A stretch of 64,000 bases of DNA from an uncultured Christensenella sp. (GCA_910583545.1 CAJTXM010000007.1:33821-97820), one strand, 5' to 3'; numbered from the stretch's first letter, positions 1-9,913 are shown. The notes: a model not told the origin generated them from the sequence alone. Made by a program: numbers and translations.

Positions 1-420
1 GCCCGTTGCGAGCATCGGGTCTACCAAAAAAACTGTCTTGTTCTCTATCCCGTCGGGAAGCTTGCAGTAATATTCCTGCGGTTCGAGCGTCTGTTCGTTT
101 CTGTACATACCTATGTGCCCTACGCACGCCGTGGGGAAAACCGTATGCACACCGTTTACCATTCCCAGCCCCGCCCTTAAAATGGGGACTATCGCAATGC
201 TCTCTTCCTTCACCTTGTACTGCACCGTCTTTTCAAGCGGAGTTTCCACCTCGACGGGAACGAGCTCAACGTCGCGCATACTTTCGTATGTCATTATGGT
301 GGTTATCTCTTCGATGAGTTCGCGGAACTGTTTCATACCCGTGTTTTTATCGCGGAGTATCGCTATCTTGTGCTTTACGAGCGGATGGTCGAAAATAAAA
401 ACGTTTTTAAAGTTTTTCAT
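1..420 (-). CDS. upp: Uracil phosphoribosyltransferase, 3' end cut by window edge
   Basis: The product converts uracil and PRPP to UMP in cytosolic pyrimidine salvage. The reverse strand from the ATG at 418-420 reads MKNFKNVFIFDHPLVKHK, then the family segments VPILRAGLGMV (about residues 80-90) and VGHIGMYRNEQT (about 105-116). It runs off the window at VDPMLATG, the start of the PRPP-binding loop. About 140 of the usual 209 or so residues are visible, so the truncation comes from the window edge and not from a mutation. Its upstream neighbour is the YhaN-like gene, separated by structured repeat A. The identification is firm. Confidence 0.95.
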   Translation of the reverse strand, partial: MKNFKNVFIFDHPLVKHKIAILRDKNTGMKQFRELIEEITTIMTYESMRDVELVPVEVETPLEKTVQYKVKEESIAIVPILRAGLGMVNGVHTVFPTACVGHIGMYRNEQTLEPQEYYCKLPDGIENKTVFLVDPMLATG

Positions 421-458
421 AGAAATACCCTTTTTAAAGAATTTGCGTAATGTAATTC

Positions 459-580
459 TAAACAATAGAGAACCGAGCAATTCAAGAAACCCGAGGAAAA
501 CTTGAAGGAGTTTACATAGAAGTAAATGACTGGAAGTTGCCGCAGGGCGACGCAGAAATGCGACGGTTATATATTGTTTA
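459..580. repeat. Structured intergenic element, copy A
   Basis: This 122-bp element has an outer stem TAAACAATA/TATTGTTTA (459-467 with 572-580), then AACCG/CGGTT (471-475 with 564-568), then AACTT/AAGTT enclosing a central TTTAC/GTAAA hairpin with conserved flanks GGAG and TGAC. A local hairpin CGCA-GAAA-TGCG lies to the right. Copies B, C and D share the architecture with different arm sequences. The right arm overlaps the stop codon of the YhaN-like gene. Whether it acts as RNA or DNA is unknown. Confidence 0.8.
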
Positions 581-3070
581 AACCTCTCTGGAAGAGTGAC
601 AGCAGAAATATATTATCTGCCTGTCCTTCGAAAGTTCGGAAAGCAAAGTGCGGGCGCGCATCATATGCTCTGCATCCAGATGCACAAACGGGTCGTCCAT
701 AATAATAAACGGACTGTCGCCCTTATACATATTATCGATAAGCGCAAGTCTTAAACAGAGGGTGCAAAGACTCTTCTGCCCTGCGCTGAGATGCGCGTCG
801 CTCCGCCTTTCGCCCGAACGCTCGAAAAAGATTTTGAAATCCTTGTCCATTATGACTTTTTCGCCGAGCGCCTTTTCAAGCATAGCGCTGTACTTCAAAA
901 AGCTTTCCCTGATAGGGCGGACGTATTTGTCTTTGAGCTCGTTTTCCGCCTTTTCGAGATAGAAAACGGTCTTTTTGATAAGCTCGTATTCCGATTGAAG
1001 TTCTTTGAGGGTATCTTCTGCGGCCGCCAGCTCTTCCGTCAAAGAGTTCAGCGTTTCCGTCGCGCTCTCGTCCTCGTCGATATCCCTGCCCGTCCTTGCA
1101 AGCTCCTCGACTTTCCCGTCGAGAATCTGTTTGACGTCCTCCGCCGTTTCCTCTTTTTGAGGACGGTTAGTAAGATTGTTTTCCGCCCTGTAACCGACGG
1201 CGCGCCTGTCGAGCTCTTTATAACTTTCGGTAAGTCTTGATAGCTCCCTGCCGTCTGCGTCGATACGCCTCGACTGTTCGACGAGATTCTCCTCCGGAGC
1301 GACGTCGTATTTACTCAATATATCTATCGCCTTGACTGTATAGTTTTTTATCTCGCGGTTACAGTCCGCCGTGCGCGTTTCCGCGCTCTCGTTTTCGCCT
1401 TTCAGCGCGGTATATTCCGCAATCGATCTGTCAAGTCCGGCAAGTTCCGCGCTCTCGTTTTCACCCTTTAATCCGTACGCCGACAGAAACTCTTTTATCC
1501 TCGACGCGACCGCCGCGCGCTCTTCCTTTTTGCGCTTTAACTGCGCTGTATTCTCTTCGCGGAGCGCGGCGTTTCGCCTGTATATTTCAATATCCCTCAA
1601 AAGGTTGTTGAAGTCGACTTCAACGCCGCCCTGCGTAAAGTAACCGAGCCGTGACAGAAAACTGCGTATCTCGTTTTCGAGTTCGGATATTTTTCCGTTC
1701 TGCGAGTTGCCGTTTACCGTTTTAACAAGATTTATCTGTCCCTTGAAGTAGAAGAATACGCCGACGAGCGCTACAACCGCACCCAAAGCCGAAAGTATTC
1801 CGCCGACGAGCGTTTTGACGAAAAACATACCTATGCCTACGCATATCAGCACGACTGAGAGTATCGCAGGGATAAGCAGTAGTTTTTTATGGGATTCCGG
1901 CTCGGCAGGCGCGTTTTTATTCTCTTTGAGTTCGCGGAGCGCAGAGAGTTTACCGCCGTATTTACTCAGCTCCTCTTCGTCGGGAATACCCGATGAAAAA
2001 CGCGCGTCATCACCGTGCCCCAAAGCCTGTTCAATACCGCATATCTCTGCGTCAAGTCTGATTTTGTCGGCGGTGAGCGCATTCATCTCCGTCATTTTCC
2101 GACTGTCGGGGAACCCTGCGGAAAAGTAATTTTCAAGCTCGCAAAGCCTCGACTTTTTGCCGTCCGTCATCTGCGACGCCGAAAGCCTTTCCCTTGCGCG
2201 CGAAATGCCGTCCGCGCAGTTTAAAAGCTCCTGCGCCTCCGCTCCGTCGGGCAGTCCCGAAGGATACTTTGCCCGCATCAGCGAAAGCTTTTTATGCGCC
2301 TCGTCCGCGTCGTTTCTGTAATTGTCGTAGGTGTTCCACTTCTGCCTTTGAAGGTTGATTTCAACCTCGGCGTTCTGTTTTCTGCGGAGGGCTTCGACTT
2401 CCTCTTTGAGCGCGTTGAGCTTTGCGTACTTCGCTCCCAGCCCCTCGCTTATTTTTCTCTTGTTTCCTACGGAGTCTTTAAGGTCGGCAATATAGCTTTT
2501 CTGCCGTGAAATTTTATCGTTGTTCCCCCTCGAAGCCTTATATTCCTTTTTCTGTTTTTCAAGCGAGGCGACAGCCCCCTCGAAGTCGGTATCGTCGACG
2601 AATTCGTTTAACATTCTGCCGATATCGCCCGTCGCCGAAACCTCCGTATCATCCGAATTTATGAACACCGTCTTTAAGAACGACTGTTCGTCTATACCTA
2701 AAAATTCCCTGCCTGCCTCGGCTTCGCTATCGGGCAGAAGAACGTCGTTGCGGTAGATGCTCTTCGTATCGTCCGTCGCGCTCTTTTCGCCGAAAAAGCG
2801 GACTATTTTATAGACGTCGCCCCCGTGCTCGAACGTGACGTTTCCGCCGAATTTTCCGCCCTCGAAAGGATAAAAGCGCTTTCTTTCGCCGACCTCTTTA
2901 TCCCTTGCGGTCGTCGGCTTCATTCCGTAGAACATAGCCTTTAAAAACGAAGCGAGAGTCGTCTTGCCGTAACCGTTGTTTTCACAGCACGCGGTTATGC
3001 CTGCGCCGAAGTCGTATTCGCGCTGTTTAATGTTTCCGAAATTTTCTATATAACAGGAAAGCAATCTCAT
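578..3070 (-). CDS. YhaN/SbcC-like AAA ATPase with internal membrane segments
   Basis: This 830-residue SMC/Rad50-type ATPase probably works with the adjacent metallophosphoesterase in DNA end processing or repair. Visible are an N-terminal P-loop NNGYGKTT (about residue 33), long coiled-coil stretches, a central hydrophobic pair (about 393-440), and a C-terminal signature LSAGQKSL followed by Walker B FIIMDDPFVHLD. The membrane pair inside the coiled coil separates it from classical SbcC and matches the Bacillus YhaN type. The start overlaps the partner's stop by 4 bp (ATGA), indicating translational coupling. The stop codon lies in structured repeat A. Family assignment is good; the exact substrate is inferred. 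Confidence 0.85.
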   Translation of the reverse strand: MRLLSCYIENFGNIKQREYDFGAGITACCENNGYGKTTLASFLKAMFYGMKPTTARDKEVGERKRFYPFEGGKFGGNVTFEHGGDVYKIVRFFGEKSATDDTKSIYRNDVLLPDSEAEAGREFLGIDEQSFLKTVFINSDDTEVSATGDIGRMLNEFVDDTDFEGAVASLEKQKKEYKASRGNNDKISRQKSYIADLKDSVGNKRKISEGLGAKYAKLNALKEEVEALRRKQNAEVEINLQRQKWNTYDNYRNDADEAHKKLSLMRAKYPSGLPDGAEAQELLNCADGISRARERLSASQMTDGKKSRLCELENYFSAGFPDSRKMTEMNALTADKIRLDAEICGIEQALGHGDDARFSSGIPDEEELSKYGGKLSALRELKENKNAPAEPESHKKLLLIPAILSVVLICVGIGMFFVKTLVGGILSALGAVVALVGVFFYFKGQINLVKTVNGNSQNGKISELENEIRSFLSRLGYFTQGGVEVDFNNLLRDIEIYRRNAALREENTAQLKRKKEERAAVASRIKEFLSAYGLKGENESAELAGLDRSIAEYTALKGENESAETRTADCNREIKNYTVKAIDILSKYDVAPEENLVEQSRRIDADGRELSRLTESYKELDRRAVGYRAENNLTNRPQKEETAEDVKQILDGKVEELARTGRDIDEDESATETLNSLTEELAAAEDTLKELQSEYELIKKTVFYLEKAENELKDKYVRPIRESFLKYSAMLEKALGEKVIMDKDFKIFFERSGERRSDAHLSAGQKSLCTLCLRLALIDNMYKGDSPFIIMDDPFVHLDAEHMMRARTLLSELSKDRQIIYFCCHSSREV

Positions 3071-4119
3071 ACGTCAGCCTGCCCCGACAGAGCTTTCAGA
3101 CCTAAATCCAGAATTTTCTGTCTCGTTTCTTCGTCGGTTTCCTCCGCCGTTACGCACCTTACGAACTCGCCTTTCAAAGACTTGCTGTTATAGAGCGCGG
3201 AATAGTCTATGCGGAGTTTTGTTTTGTTCTTAACCGAAACGCAGTAGCAAAGATTTCTCAGATCCGCCTCCACGTCGGAAGCGAGCATTTCGTCGATATG
3301 CGCAAGCGTGCCCGTCAGATTGATTCTTATAAGATTTTTTTCGTTTACGTCGATAAACGATTTTATTTTGCGCACCGCATCGTAACTGTCCTGCGCACCC
3401 GTGATATCGGCGTCGCACTCTTCGACCGTGCGGTATGCGAACGGCTTGAACTGCGCTTCCTTTGTTTCGGTATCGTAGATGACGAAGCCCTTTTCGCCCG
3501 TTTCGTCAAAGCCTCTGCCTTCGAGGCAGCCGCTGTACGCGAAAATCCCCCTCTCGTCTATCCTGTCGCATCTGAAAGAATGAATATGTCCGAGCGCGAG
3601 ATAGTCTATATTCCTGTCGCGGAGGCGAAGCTTGTTTATTTTGTTTTCTCCGGATGCCTCGCCTATGTCGCCGTGAAGCATCACGATATTGACAGCCGAA
3701 GGGTCGAGAGCGAGCGAGGAATACATAGATACGCAGTTGCCCGCGTTTATTTCCAGACCCGAAACGGCGACGCCTGCGCCGAGGGGATAAGTTTTCCAGC
3801 TTTCGCCGAAAGTCTTTAAATTTTCTAATTCCTCACGGTAACATTCCTGTCCGTCGTGGTTTCCGCGAAGATAGTAAAAGTCCATATCCGCGTTGTGTTT
3901 TACCACGCTGTAAAAATATTCCTTGTCCTTTTTAAAAGGGCGGTCGCTGTCGAAGACGTCGCCCGAAAGCAGAATATTTTTTATTCCCTCGCTTCGCGCA
4001 AATGCAACGGCGCGCTCGAACGTCGAACGTATTTCGCGCCGTCTTTCTTCGGCTTTGTCCTTAGGAAATTTTTTCATCTGCGAACCTAAGTGCAGATCCG
4101 CCAAGTGCATAATTTTCAT
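3067..4119 (-). CDS. SbcD/YhaO-like metallophosphoesterase (DNA repair exonuclease)
   Basis: This 350-residue calcineurin-type phosphoesterase is a likely Mn-dependent nuclease subunit paired with the ATPase that follows it. Metal-binding motifs appear in order: DLHLG (about residues 7-11), GDVFD (about 53-57), GNHDG (about 86-90), HGDIG and GHIHSF. The length fits the YhaO/SbcD catalytic core plus a C-terminal capping region of about 130 residues. It is the first gene of a coupled two-gene operon. The start is the ATG of MKIMHLADLH, preceded by a weak AAGGTT. The family is clear; the cellular role is inferred from homologues. Confidence 0.88.
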   Translation of the reverse strand: MKIMHLADLHLGSQMKKFPKDKAEERRREIRSTFERAVAFARSEGIKNILLSGDVFDSDRPFKKDKEYFYSVVKHNADMDFYYLRGNHDGQECYREELENLKTFGESWKTYPLGAGVAVSGLEINAGNCVSMYSSLALDPSAVNIVMLHGDIGEASGENKINKLRLRDRNIDYLALGHIHSFRCDRIDERGIFAYSGCLEGRGFDETGEKGFVIYDTETKEAQFKPFAYRTVEECDADITGAQDSYDAVRKIKSFIDVNEKNLIRINLTGTLAHIDEMLASDVEADLRNLCYCVSVKNKTKLRIDYSALYNSKSLKGEFVRCVTAEETDEETRQKILDLGLKALSGQADV

Positions 4120-4170
4120 ATCTGAACCTTATTCTTTTGTTTTGAATTAACCGAAATTTTTTGTAAGCTT

Positions 4171-5001
4171 TCAGTAGTCGTCGGTAAAACGGTGGCGTAC
4201 GCCGTCTTTGTCCTTGTACTCTATTACCGTCTTTAAGCTGACGTTTTCGACGCTTCGGAAGATGTTCTGTTCTATCCCTGCATCCTCGGCTTCGAGGCGG
4301 CGGATAAGCGCTTTCATTTTCCGTCTTTTCGAATTCTCCTCGTCCTTTTCGCCGTTTTCGGTGAATCGGCAGGCGCATTGAAGAAATTCAAGCCCGTTGT
4401 AGTCGCGCCAGTGTTTTATCGTTTCTTCGCGGATAAGATACATCGGGCGGATAAGCTCCATACCCTCGAAATTCGCGCTTCTGACCTTGGGCATCATAGT
4501 CTGTATCTGTCCGCCGTAGAGCATACCCATAAGTATGGTTTCGATGACGTCGTCGTAGTGGTGCCCGAGCGCAATCTTGTTACAGCCCAAATCCTTCGCT
4601 CTGTGATAGAGATGTCCCCTTCTCATTCTCGCGCAGAGATAGCAGGGCGACTTTTCTATCGAGTGAACACTCTCGAAAATGTCCGTTTCGAAAATGGATA
4701 CGGGGATATTCAAAAGCTCTGCGTTTTTCTCTATCTTCTTTCTGTTCTCACTGCTGTAACCGGGGTCCATCACCAAAAATTCAAGACCGAACGGAAATTT
4801 GTTGTGCCTTTTCAGCTCCTGAAAGAGTTTTGCAAGCGCGAAGCTGTCCTTTCCTCCCGACATACATACGGCGATTTTATCATTTTCCCGAATCAGTTCG
4901 TATTCGTTTACCGCCTTGGCGAACCGCGAAAACATAGATTTTTTGAATTTTTTTCTCAGGCTCGCTTCGACGTCCTGCGCCGTTATCTCTTTTTCTTCCA
5001 T
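4171..5001 (-). CDS. TtcA-like tRNA thiolation ATPase (PP-loop)
   Basis: This 276-residue PP-loop ATPase resembles TtcA, which makes 2-thiocytidine in tRNA using an iron-sulfur cluster. Visible are the PP-loop SGGKDS (about residues 49-54), the pair CYLC (about 120-123) and a further cysteine in FLQCACRF (about 208-215), the usual cluster ligands. GHHYDDVIET is a family signature. The last 40 residues are charged and poorly conserved. An inverted repeat lies upstream at 5095-5137. TilS-type lysidine synthase is an alternative, but the CxxC plus third-cysteine pattern favours the TtcA group. Confidence 0.82.
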   Translation of the reverse strand: MEEKEITAQDVEASLRKKFKKSMFSRFAKAVNEYELIRENDKIAVCMSGGKDSFALAKLFQELKRHNKFPFGLEFLVMDPGYSSENRKKIEKNAELLNIPVSIFETDIFESVHSIEKSPCYLCARMRRGHLYHRAKDLGCNKIALGHHYDDVIETILMGMLYGGQIQTMMPKVRSANFEGMELIRPMYLIREETIKHWRDYNGLEFLQCACRFTENGEKDEENSKRRKMKALIRRLEAEDAGIEQNIFRSVENVSLKTVIEYKDKDGVRHRFTDDY

Positions 5002-5094
5002 AATTTACGAATATTATTTTATGCTTTTATGCCGATTTCGTCAAGCATTACAAAGATTTAAATGCGTCTGCCCGAAAATATGCTCTGCTTTTTT

Positions 5095-5137
5095 GTGACA
5101 AACGTGTGAAAACTTTTCATTTTTACACGTTTATCAC
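5095..5137. promoter_or_regulatory. Inverted repeat upstream of the ttcA-like gene
   Basis: Arms 5095-5112 and 5121-5137 are near-complementary (GTGAYAAACGTGT core) around a short A/T-rich centre. The repeat lies about 95 bp before the TtcA-like start, so an operator or leader hairpin is possible. No known family was recognised. Confidence 0.45.
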
Positions 5138-5185
5138 AATTTTTGACCTAAATAATGTTTTTTTGTTTTATTTTCGGCAGGGGTA

Positions 5186-5214
5186 TTGAAATTTGCACAT
5201 ATAGGTGTTACAAT
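5186..5214 (+). promoter_or_regulatory. Sigma-A type promoter of the large lipoprotein gene
   Basis: TTGAAA (5186-5191), a 17-bp spacer and TACAAT (5209-5214). Transcription would start near 5221, giving a leader of about 118 nt that contains the palindromes at 5240-5280. Confidence 0.7.
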
Positions 5215-5239
5215 ATAAATAACTGAATAGTATTGTTTT

Positions 5240-5280
5240 GCGCGCGTACGCGCGCAAGCGTGTGTATAACACACGCTTGC
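5240..5280 (+). promoter_or_regulatory. Twin palindromes in the 5' leader
   Basis: GCGCGCGTACGCGCGC at 5240-5255 is a perfect 16-bp palindrome. It overlaps a 12-bp stem with a 3-nt loop (arm GCAAGCGTGTGT at 5254-5265, arm ACACACGCTTGC at 5269-5280). A pyrimidine stretch follows, not a U-run, so this is not a standard terminator. Both lie between the promoter and the ribosome-binding site AAGGAGG (5328-5334). Confidence 0.6.
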
Positions 5281-5338
5281 CTCCCCTCCTCTGAAATACA
5301 AGCTTTTGCTTATATATAATTTTTTTTAAGGAGGTCGT

Positions 5339-8300
5339 ATGAAAAGACGACATTTACTGTTGATGGCTTTAAGCCTCATCATCTCAATTTGTATGTGTTT
5401 TGCTTTCGCCGGCTGCGATTCCTGCAACGACGACAAAGCACCTGCAAAACTTCTGACTCCCGTTGTCACCGTTGACGATAAGGGCGTTGCATCGTGGCTT
5501 GAAGTCGAAAATGCGAGCGGTTACGCTTACGTTATCGGCGACGGCGAGGAAACGGCGACAGACAATCTTTCGGTCAATCTTGCCGACGGTCAGTCAATCA
5601 AGGTAAAGGCAAAAGGCGACGGCAAAAATTACACGGACAGTGATTTTTCAGAAGTTAAGACCTATACCGCACCTTCGAAACAGCCCGTACAGCTTGCAGG
5701 GCCCTCTGTCAGCATCGGCACGGACGGAACCGTAACTATCGGAACGGTCGAACACGCAGTTAAAATCGTCTACGTTATAAACGAAGGCGCCGAAACCGAG
5801 TACGACGCAAACAACAAGCCCGTACTTACCGACGGTCAGACCATCAAAGTTACCGCCAAAGGCGACGGAGTGAATTACACGGACAGCCAGCCTGTGACAA
5901 AAACTTACGACGCCGAAGCACCCGCTCCCGCGGAAGTTATGACGAGAGCCGAGTTTATCGCGGCTGCCGACAGTTCAAGCGTTGCCGTTGCAGGTAAAGT
6001 TTCGGCAATGACTGCCGTAACCAAAAACGACGTGACCTCGTATAACGTTTATTTGCAGGATAACGACGGCGGTTATTACGCTTACGGCGTTGCCGCGATA
6101 CCCGAAGGACTTGCGGTGGGTATGGAAATAAAAGTTTCCGGAACCAAAACGGTTTACAACGGCTTAAACGAAATTACGAACGCGACGATTGAAATTACCG
6201 ATAATACGGTTTCCGCGGTTACACCCATAGACGTTACCGGAAAAATCGGCAATAACGACGAACTGCTTGCTTTGCAGAGTTCGCTTGTTACCGTAAACAG
6301 CGCAGTTATTGCGAGCGTAACAGTTGACGCCGAAAAGAACCGCACGAACGTCGTGCTCACCGTCGGCGATAAAACCGTAACTTTCTATATCGGCGGAAGT
6401 CAGGTAGTTGACGCAACACAGCAAAACGCGATTACGGAAAGCTTTAAAGCGAACGAAGGCAAGACCGTTGACGTTACCGCTTTGGTTTCGCTTTTCAGCA
6501 ACACCGCACAGCTTATACCTGCAAATGCAGAGCCTATAACAAATATTCATACGGACGTTGCCGTTCAGCTTCCCGTTCCCGTCGTTGAAATAGACGACAA
6601 CGGCGTTGTTACCGTCACAGTTGACGCGAACGCGGTAAAAGCGGTTTACACTATCGGCGACGCAACCGAGCCTGTCGACTACGACGCAAACAACAAGCCC
6701 GTACTTACCAAAGGACAGACGATCACCGTCACCGCAATCGGCGACGGCACGGCTTATTCGGACAGTGATGCAGTCGTAAAGAAATATATCGGCGTAATGA
6801 CGCACGCGGAATACGCCGCTGCGGCGAAAAACGACGAAGTCTGCGTAAAGGGCGTCGTAACCGCATTCCGCGGCAACAACGTTTATTTACAGGACAGCGA
6901 CGGCGGCTATTATGCATTTAAGGCAACTGCCGTTCCCGAAACTCTTGCAGTCGGAATGGAAGTAAAAGTAACCGGCGTAAAAGACGTTTACAAATCGTTT
7001 GAAACCGCAAAATTTGCTTTGGACGAAATTGTAAACGCAACTATCGTTATCACGAACGCAACCCCTGCAACAGTTGCTCCCGTAGACGTTACTTCCAAAG
7101 TCGGCAATGAAGACGAACTCAAAGTTTTACAGAATACTCTGACAATCGTAAAGGGCGTAACTATCACAAGCGTTAAAACCACACAGAGCGGCGGCAAAGA
7201 CAGAACAAACGTCACTCTTACGATTGACGGCAAAACGATAACTTTCTATATCGGCGGAACTCAGATGATCACCGAACAGCAACAGAAAGACGTTGCCGCA
7301 AATTTCAAAAAATACGAGGGAAAAGTCGCTGACGTTACGGGCATTATTTCATTGAGCGGAAACAACCTCAATCTTATCCCTGCGAACGCAACTCCCATTT
7401 CTAACGTAGTGCTTGAAAAGCTGAACGCTCCCGCTATCGAAATCGACGAGGACACGGGCGTCGCAACCGTTATCGCCGCCGAGACTAAGGGCGGAGACAA
7501 ACTTTTCGTCTCGGTTGACGGCGCGGAATTCACCGAATACGACGCAAACAATAAACCCGTAGTTCCCTACGGCAAGACTATCAGAGCTTACGCTTCCGAT
7601 ACTACAGAAAATTACGCAGACAGCGAAGAAGCTTCGGCAACGTACAACGTTGCACAGGTTAAAATTACCGAAACGCCCGAATTCACTATCGGCGCAACCT
7701 CCGGTACGGTTAGAATAACAAAAACGGTTGAACACGCAACGGGTTACAGATATACCGTGCTTGACGCAGACGGAAACGCGATAGCTGATAAGACGGATAT
7801 TCTTTACGATCCCGAACATCAGCCCGTGCTCGAAGACGGACAGTCAATCAAATTCAAGTCCGTCGGAGGCGGAAAATATCTTGACAGCGACTACGGCGAA
7901 GCAATCAAATTCGTAAAGACGAATACTTTAAGAACTCCCGAACTTACCGTTGACAGAAACGGAAACGTGAGCTGGCAGGCAACCGACGGCGGCAGCTTTA
8001 CTTACAAAATTAAGGATAAGGACGCAACCGACTACAACACGCCCATCGAAAACGTAGACAAAAATAACCGCACAGTTAAGCTTACAGACGGACAGACAAT
8101 TCAGGTTATGGCAGTTCGCGACGAAGCGGTTGAAGGACAGCAGAACAGCTTATGGTCGGAAGAACTTACCTACAAAGCTCCCGTTCAGCGCACGGCTCCC
8201 GAAATCACTTCTTTTGAAAGAAACGAAACGACGGCAGACGGCAAAGTTTTGCTTAAATGGACGACAGCAGACGGTATCGAATACGCGTTATCGCTCAACG

Positions 8301-9913
8301 GTGCAGAAGCAGTAACAGTTGAAAACGGCGAAGTTGAAATAGCAATTGCCGACTACACCTCGATTGAACTTATCGCGCTCGGCACCGACGGCGAACCTCA
8401 GGCGGAAGGCGATTACAGCAATCTGTTCGCAGACAGCGTAGCAACCGACGCCGAAAAAGAAGCAAATTTAACAAAATACACAGCTTTCTATGACGGATAT
8501 AAAGCCGACATCGAACTCGAAGCTTTAACAACCGTATCGCTTATAGTTGACGACGAAGAAATTACTCTTCCTGCCAACGGCGCAACATATTCCGACGTTG
8601 AGTTTACCTGGTCGATAGTCGGCGGTGACAAAGATTATGCAATTCTGACTGATAATTCGCTCACCGTAATGGCTTCCGACGTTACCGCAGGCGAAACGAT
8701 AACTTTAAAAGCAACCGTTACGGGAAAAGATACGCTGTACAAAGAGTTTGCAGTCCTGATAAAAGCAGGCGAAAAGGCAACGATGTCTTATGCAGGCACT
8801 ACTTCGACAAATTTGTCCGACACAGCAAACAGTGCTGACCTCGTTGGTTTGGACGAAACAATGTTTAACGTATCAAGCAAAAAACACAGCGGTTCTGTAC
8901 ATGTAGCATTAAATAAAGCCGGTTACATCCGAATTCATAAAAACAACGCAGACACTATGGTTGTTTCGATTGCCGAAGGCGACAGCTATAAAATCGGTAA
9001 ATTCTCGATTTCTCTCCATTCCCAATCAGAGGCAGCTCTAACTGATTTACTCGTAAAAGTAAACGATAAAGAGGTTAGCACAACACAAGACGGCGTATAT
9101 TTGGTCAATGCAAAGAGCTTTTCTCTCACTTGTAAAAACTTCTCTTTCCCCATTGATATTGCAAGTATAAATATCGTTTATTTGGCGCCCGAATTGACTG
9201 ACGCGCAAAAAGCCGATATAGATCTTAACCGTTTGGATGATATCAGCGGAGAATACGGCGCAACGAATTCGTTAAATCTTGCAAAAGTGATCGGCGAAAA
9301 ATCGGGATTTGAAATTGCTTACACGGCAACCAAAACTTCAACCGAAGATACCGCAAACGGAACTTTAGTAATTAACGAAGACGGAACGGTTACAATCACG
9401 CAAGGCGACGCGGCAACTGTCTTTACCGTAACTGCAACAATTGCCTGCACCTGCGGTGAAACAAGCCACGCACATACGAGAGATTTCACCGTAACTGTTA
9501 AAGCAACAACCCCCGCAGGCTCTGTTACCCTTCCTGCTTCAATTTCATTTACTAACGATGATAGCCGTACAGAAATAAGCACAACAAAACAGGTATGGAT
9601 AGCAAATGGAATTACATTAACAAATTTAAAGGGTTCAAGTTCTACCGCAACAAATAATGCAGGAAACAATGCTGGACATATAAGATGTTATGCAAGCTCC
9701 TCTTTAAAAATCGAATGCGAAGTTGCATTCAAAAAGATAGTGTTTACTTGTACTGCTTCAAAGTATAACATTTCTAATGAAATAACCGGGGCAACTAAAT
9801 CCGTCAGCGGAACAACTGTTACATATACTTTTACAGAGGCAGTGAAGTCGTTAGAAATTACTAAACTCAGTGCACAGGTACGAATTACGGAAATAGTAAT
9901 CAGTGCTGAATAA
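5339..9913 (+). CDS. Large repeat-containing surface lipoprotein
   Basis: This 1524-residue exported lipoprotein has a signal peptide with lipobox FAGC (Cys near residue 26) and a strong AAGGAGG site before the ATG. The body is modular. Short beta-rich units containing YDANNKPV recur three times (near residues 156, 445 and 735). Two longer modules of about 190 residues (near 200-390 and 483-690) contain VYLQD-DGGYY, resembling OB-fold-like domains of other gut surface proteins. Near 1060-1150 is an Ig-like segment, and the C-terminal 120 residues form another beta-rich domain. It is likely anchored to the membrane and faces outward. The ligand is unknown, and no catalytic motif was seen. Confidence 0.8.
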   Translation: MKRRHLLLMALSLIISICMCFAFAGCDSCNDDKAPAKLLTPVVTVDDKGVASWLEVENASGYAYVIGDGEETATDNLSVNLADGQSIKVKAKGDGKNYTDSDFSEVKTYTAPSKQPVQLAGPSVSIGTDGTVTIGTVEHAVKIVYVINEGAETEYDANNKPVLTDGQTIKVTAKGDGVNYTDSQPVTKTYDAEAPAPAEVMTRAEFIAAADSSSVAVAGKVSAMTAVTKNDVTSYNVYLQDNDGGYYAYGVAAIPEGLAVGMEIKVSGTKTVYNGLNEITNATIEITDNTVSAVTPIDVTGKIGNNDELLALQSSLVTVNSAVIASVTVDAEKNRTNVVLTVGDKTVTFYIGGSQVVDATQQNAITESFKANEGKTVDVTALVSLFSNTAQLIPANAEPITNIHTDVAVQLPVPVVEIDDNGVVTVTVDANAVKAVYTIGDATEPVDYDANNKPVLTKGQTITVTAIGDGTAYSDSDAVVKKYIGVMTHAEYAAAAKNDEVCVKGVVTAFRGNNVYLQDSDGGYYAFKATAVPETLAVGMEVKVTGVKDVYKSFETAKFALDEIVNATIVITNATPATVAPVDVTSKVGNEDELKVLQNTLTIVKGVTITSVKTTQSGGKDRTNVTLTIDGKTITFYIGGTQMITEQQQKDVAANFKKYEGKVADVTGIISLSGNNLNLIPANATPISNVVLEKLNAPAIEIDEDTGVATVIAAETKGGDKLFVSVDGAEFTEYDANNKPVVPYGKTIRAYASDTTENYADSEEASATYNVAQVKITETPEFTIGATSGTVRITKTVEHATGYRYTVLDADGNAIADKTDILYDPEHQPVLEDGQSIKFKSVGGGKYLDSDYGEAIKFVKTNTLRTPELTVDRNGNVSWQATDGGSFTYKIKDKDATDYNTPIENVDKNNRTVKLTDGQTIQVMAVRDEAVEGQQNSLWSEELTYKAPVQRTAPEITSFERNETTADGKVLLKWTTADGIEYALSLNGAEAVTVENGEVEIAIADYTSIELIALGTDGEPQAEGDYSNLFADSVATDAEKEANLTKYTAFYDGYKADIELEALTTVSLIVDDEEITLPANGATYSDVEFTWSIVGGDKDYAILTDNSLTVMASDVTAGETITLKATVTGKDTLYKEFAVLIKAGEKATMSYAGTTSTNLSDTANSADLVGLDETMFNVSSKKHSGSVHVALNKAGYIRIHKNNADTMVVSIAEGDSYKIGKFSISLHSQSEAALTDLLVKVNDKEVSTTQDGVYLVNAKSFSLTCKNFSFPIDIASINIVYLAPELTDAQKADIDLNRLDDISGEYGATNSLNLAKVIGEKSGFEIAYTATKTSTEDTANGTLVINEDGTVTITQGDAATVFTVTATIACTCGETSHAHTRDFTVTVKATTPAGSVTLPASISFTNDDSRTEISTTKQVWIANGITLTNLKGSSSTATNNAGNNAGHIRCYASSSLKIECEVAFKKIVFTCTASKYNISNEITGATKSVSGTTVTYTFTEAVKSLEITKLSAQVRITEIVISAE

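Larger units (their letters stand above)
5002..5338. other. Divergent intergenic region
   Basis: This 337-bp gap separates the minus-strand TtcA-like gene from the plus-strand lipoprotein gene. It holds the inverted repeat at 5095-5137, a good plus-strand promoter at 5186-5214 and two back-to-back palindromes in the transcribed leader. No open frame in it looks like a gene. Confidence 0.7.
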
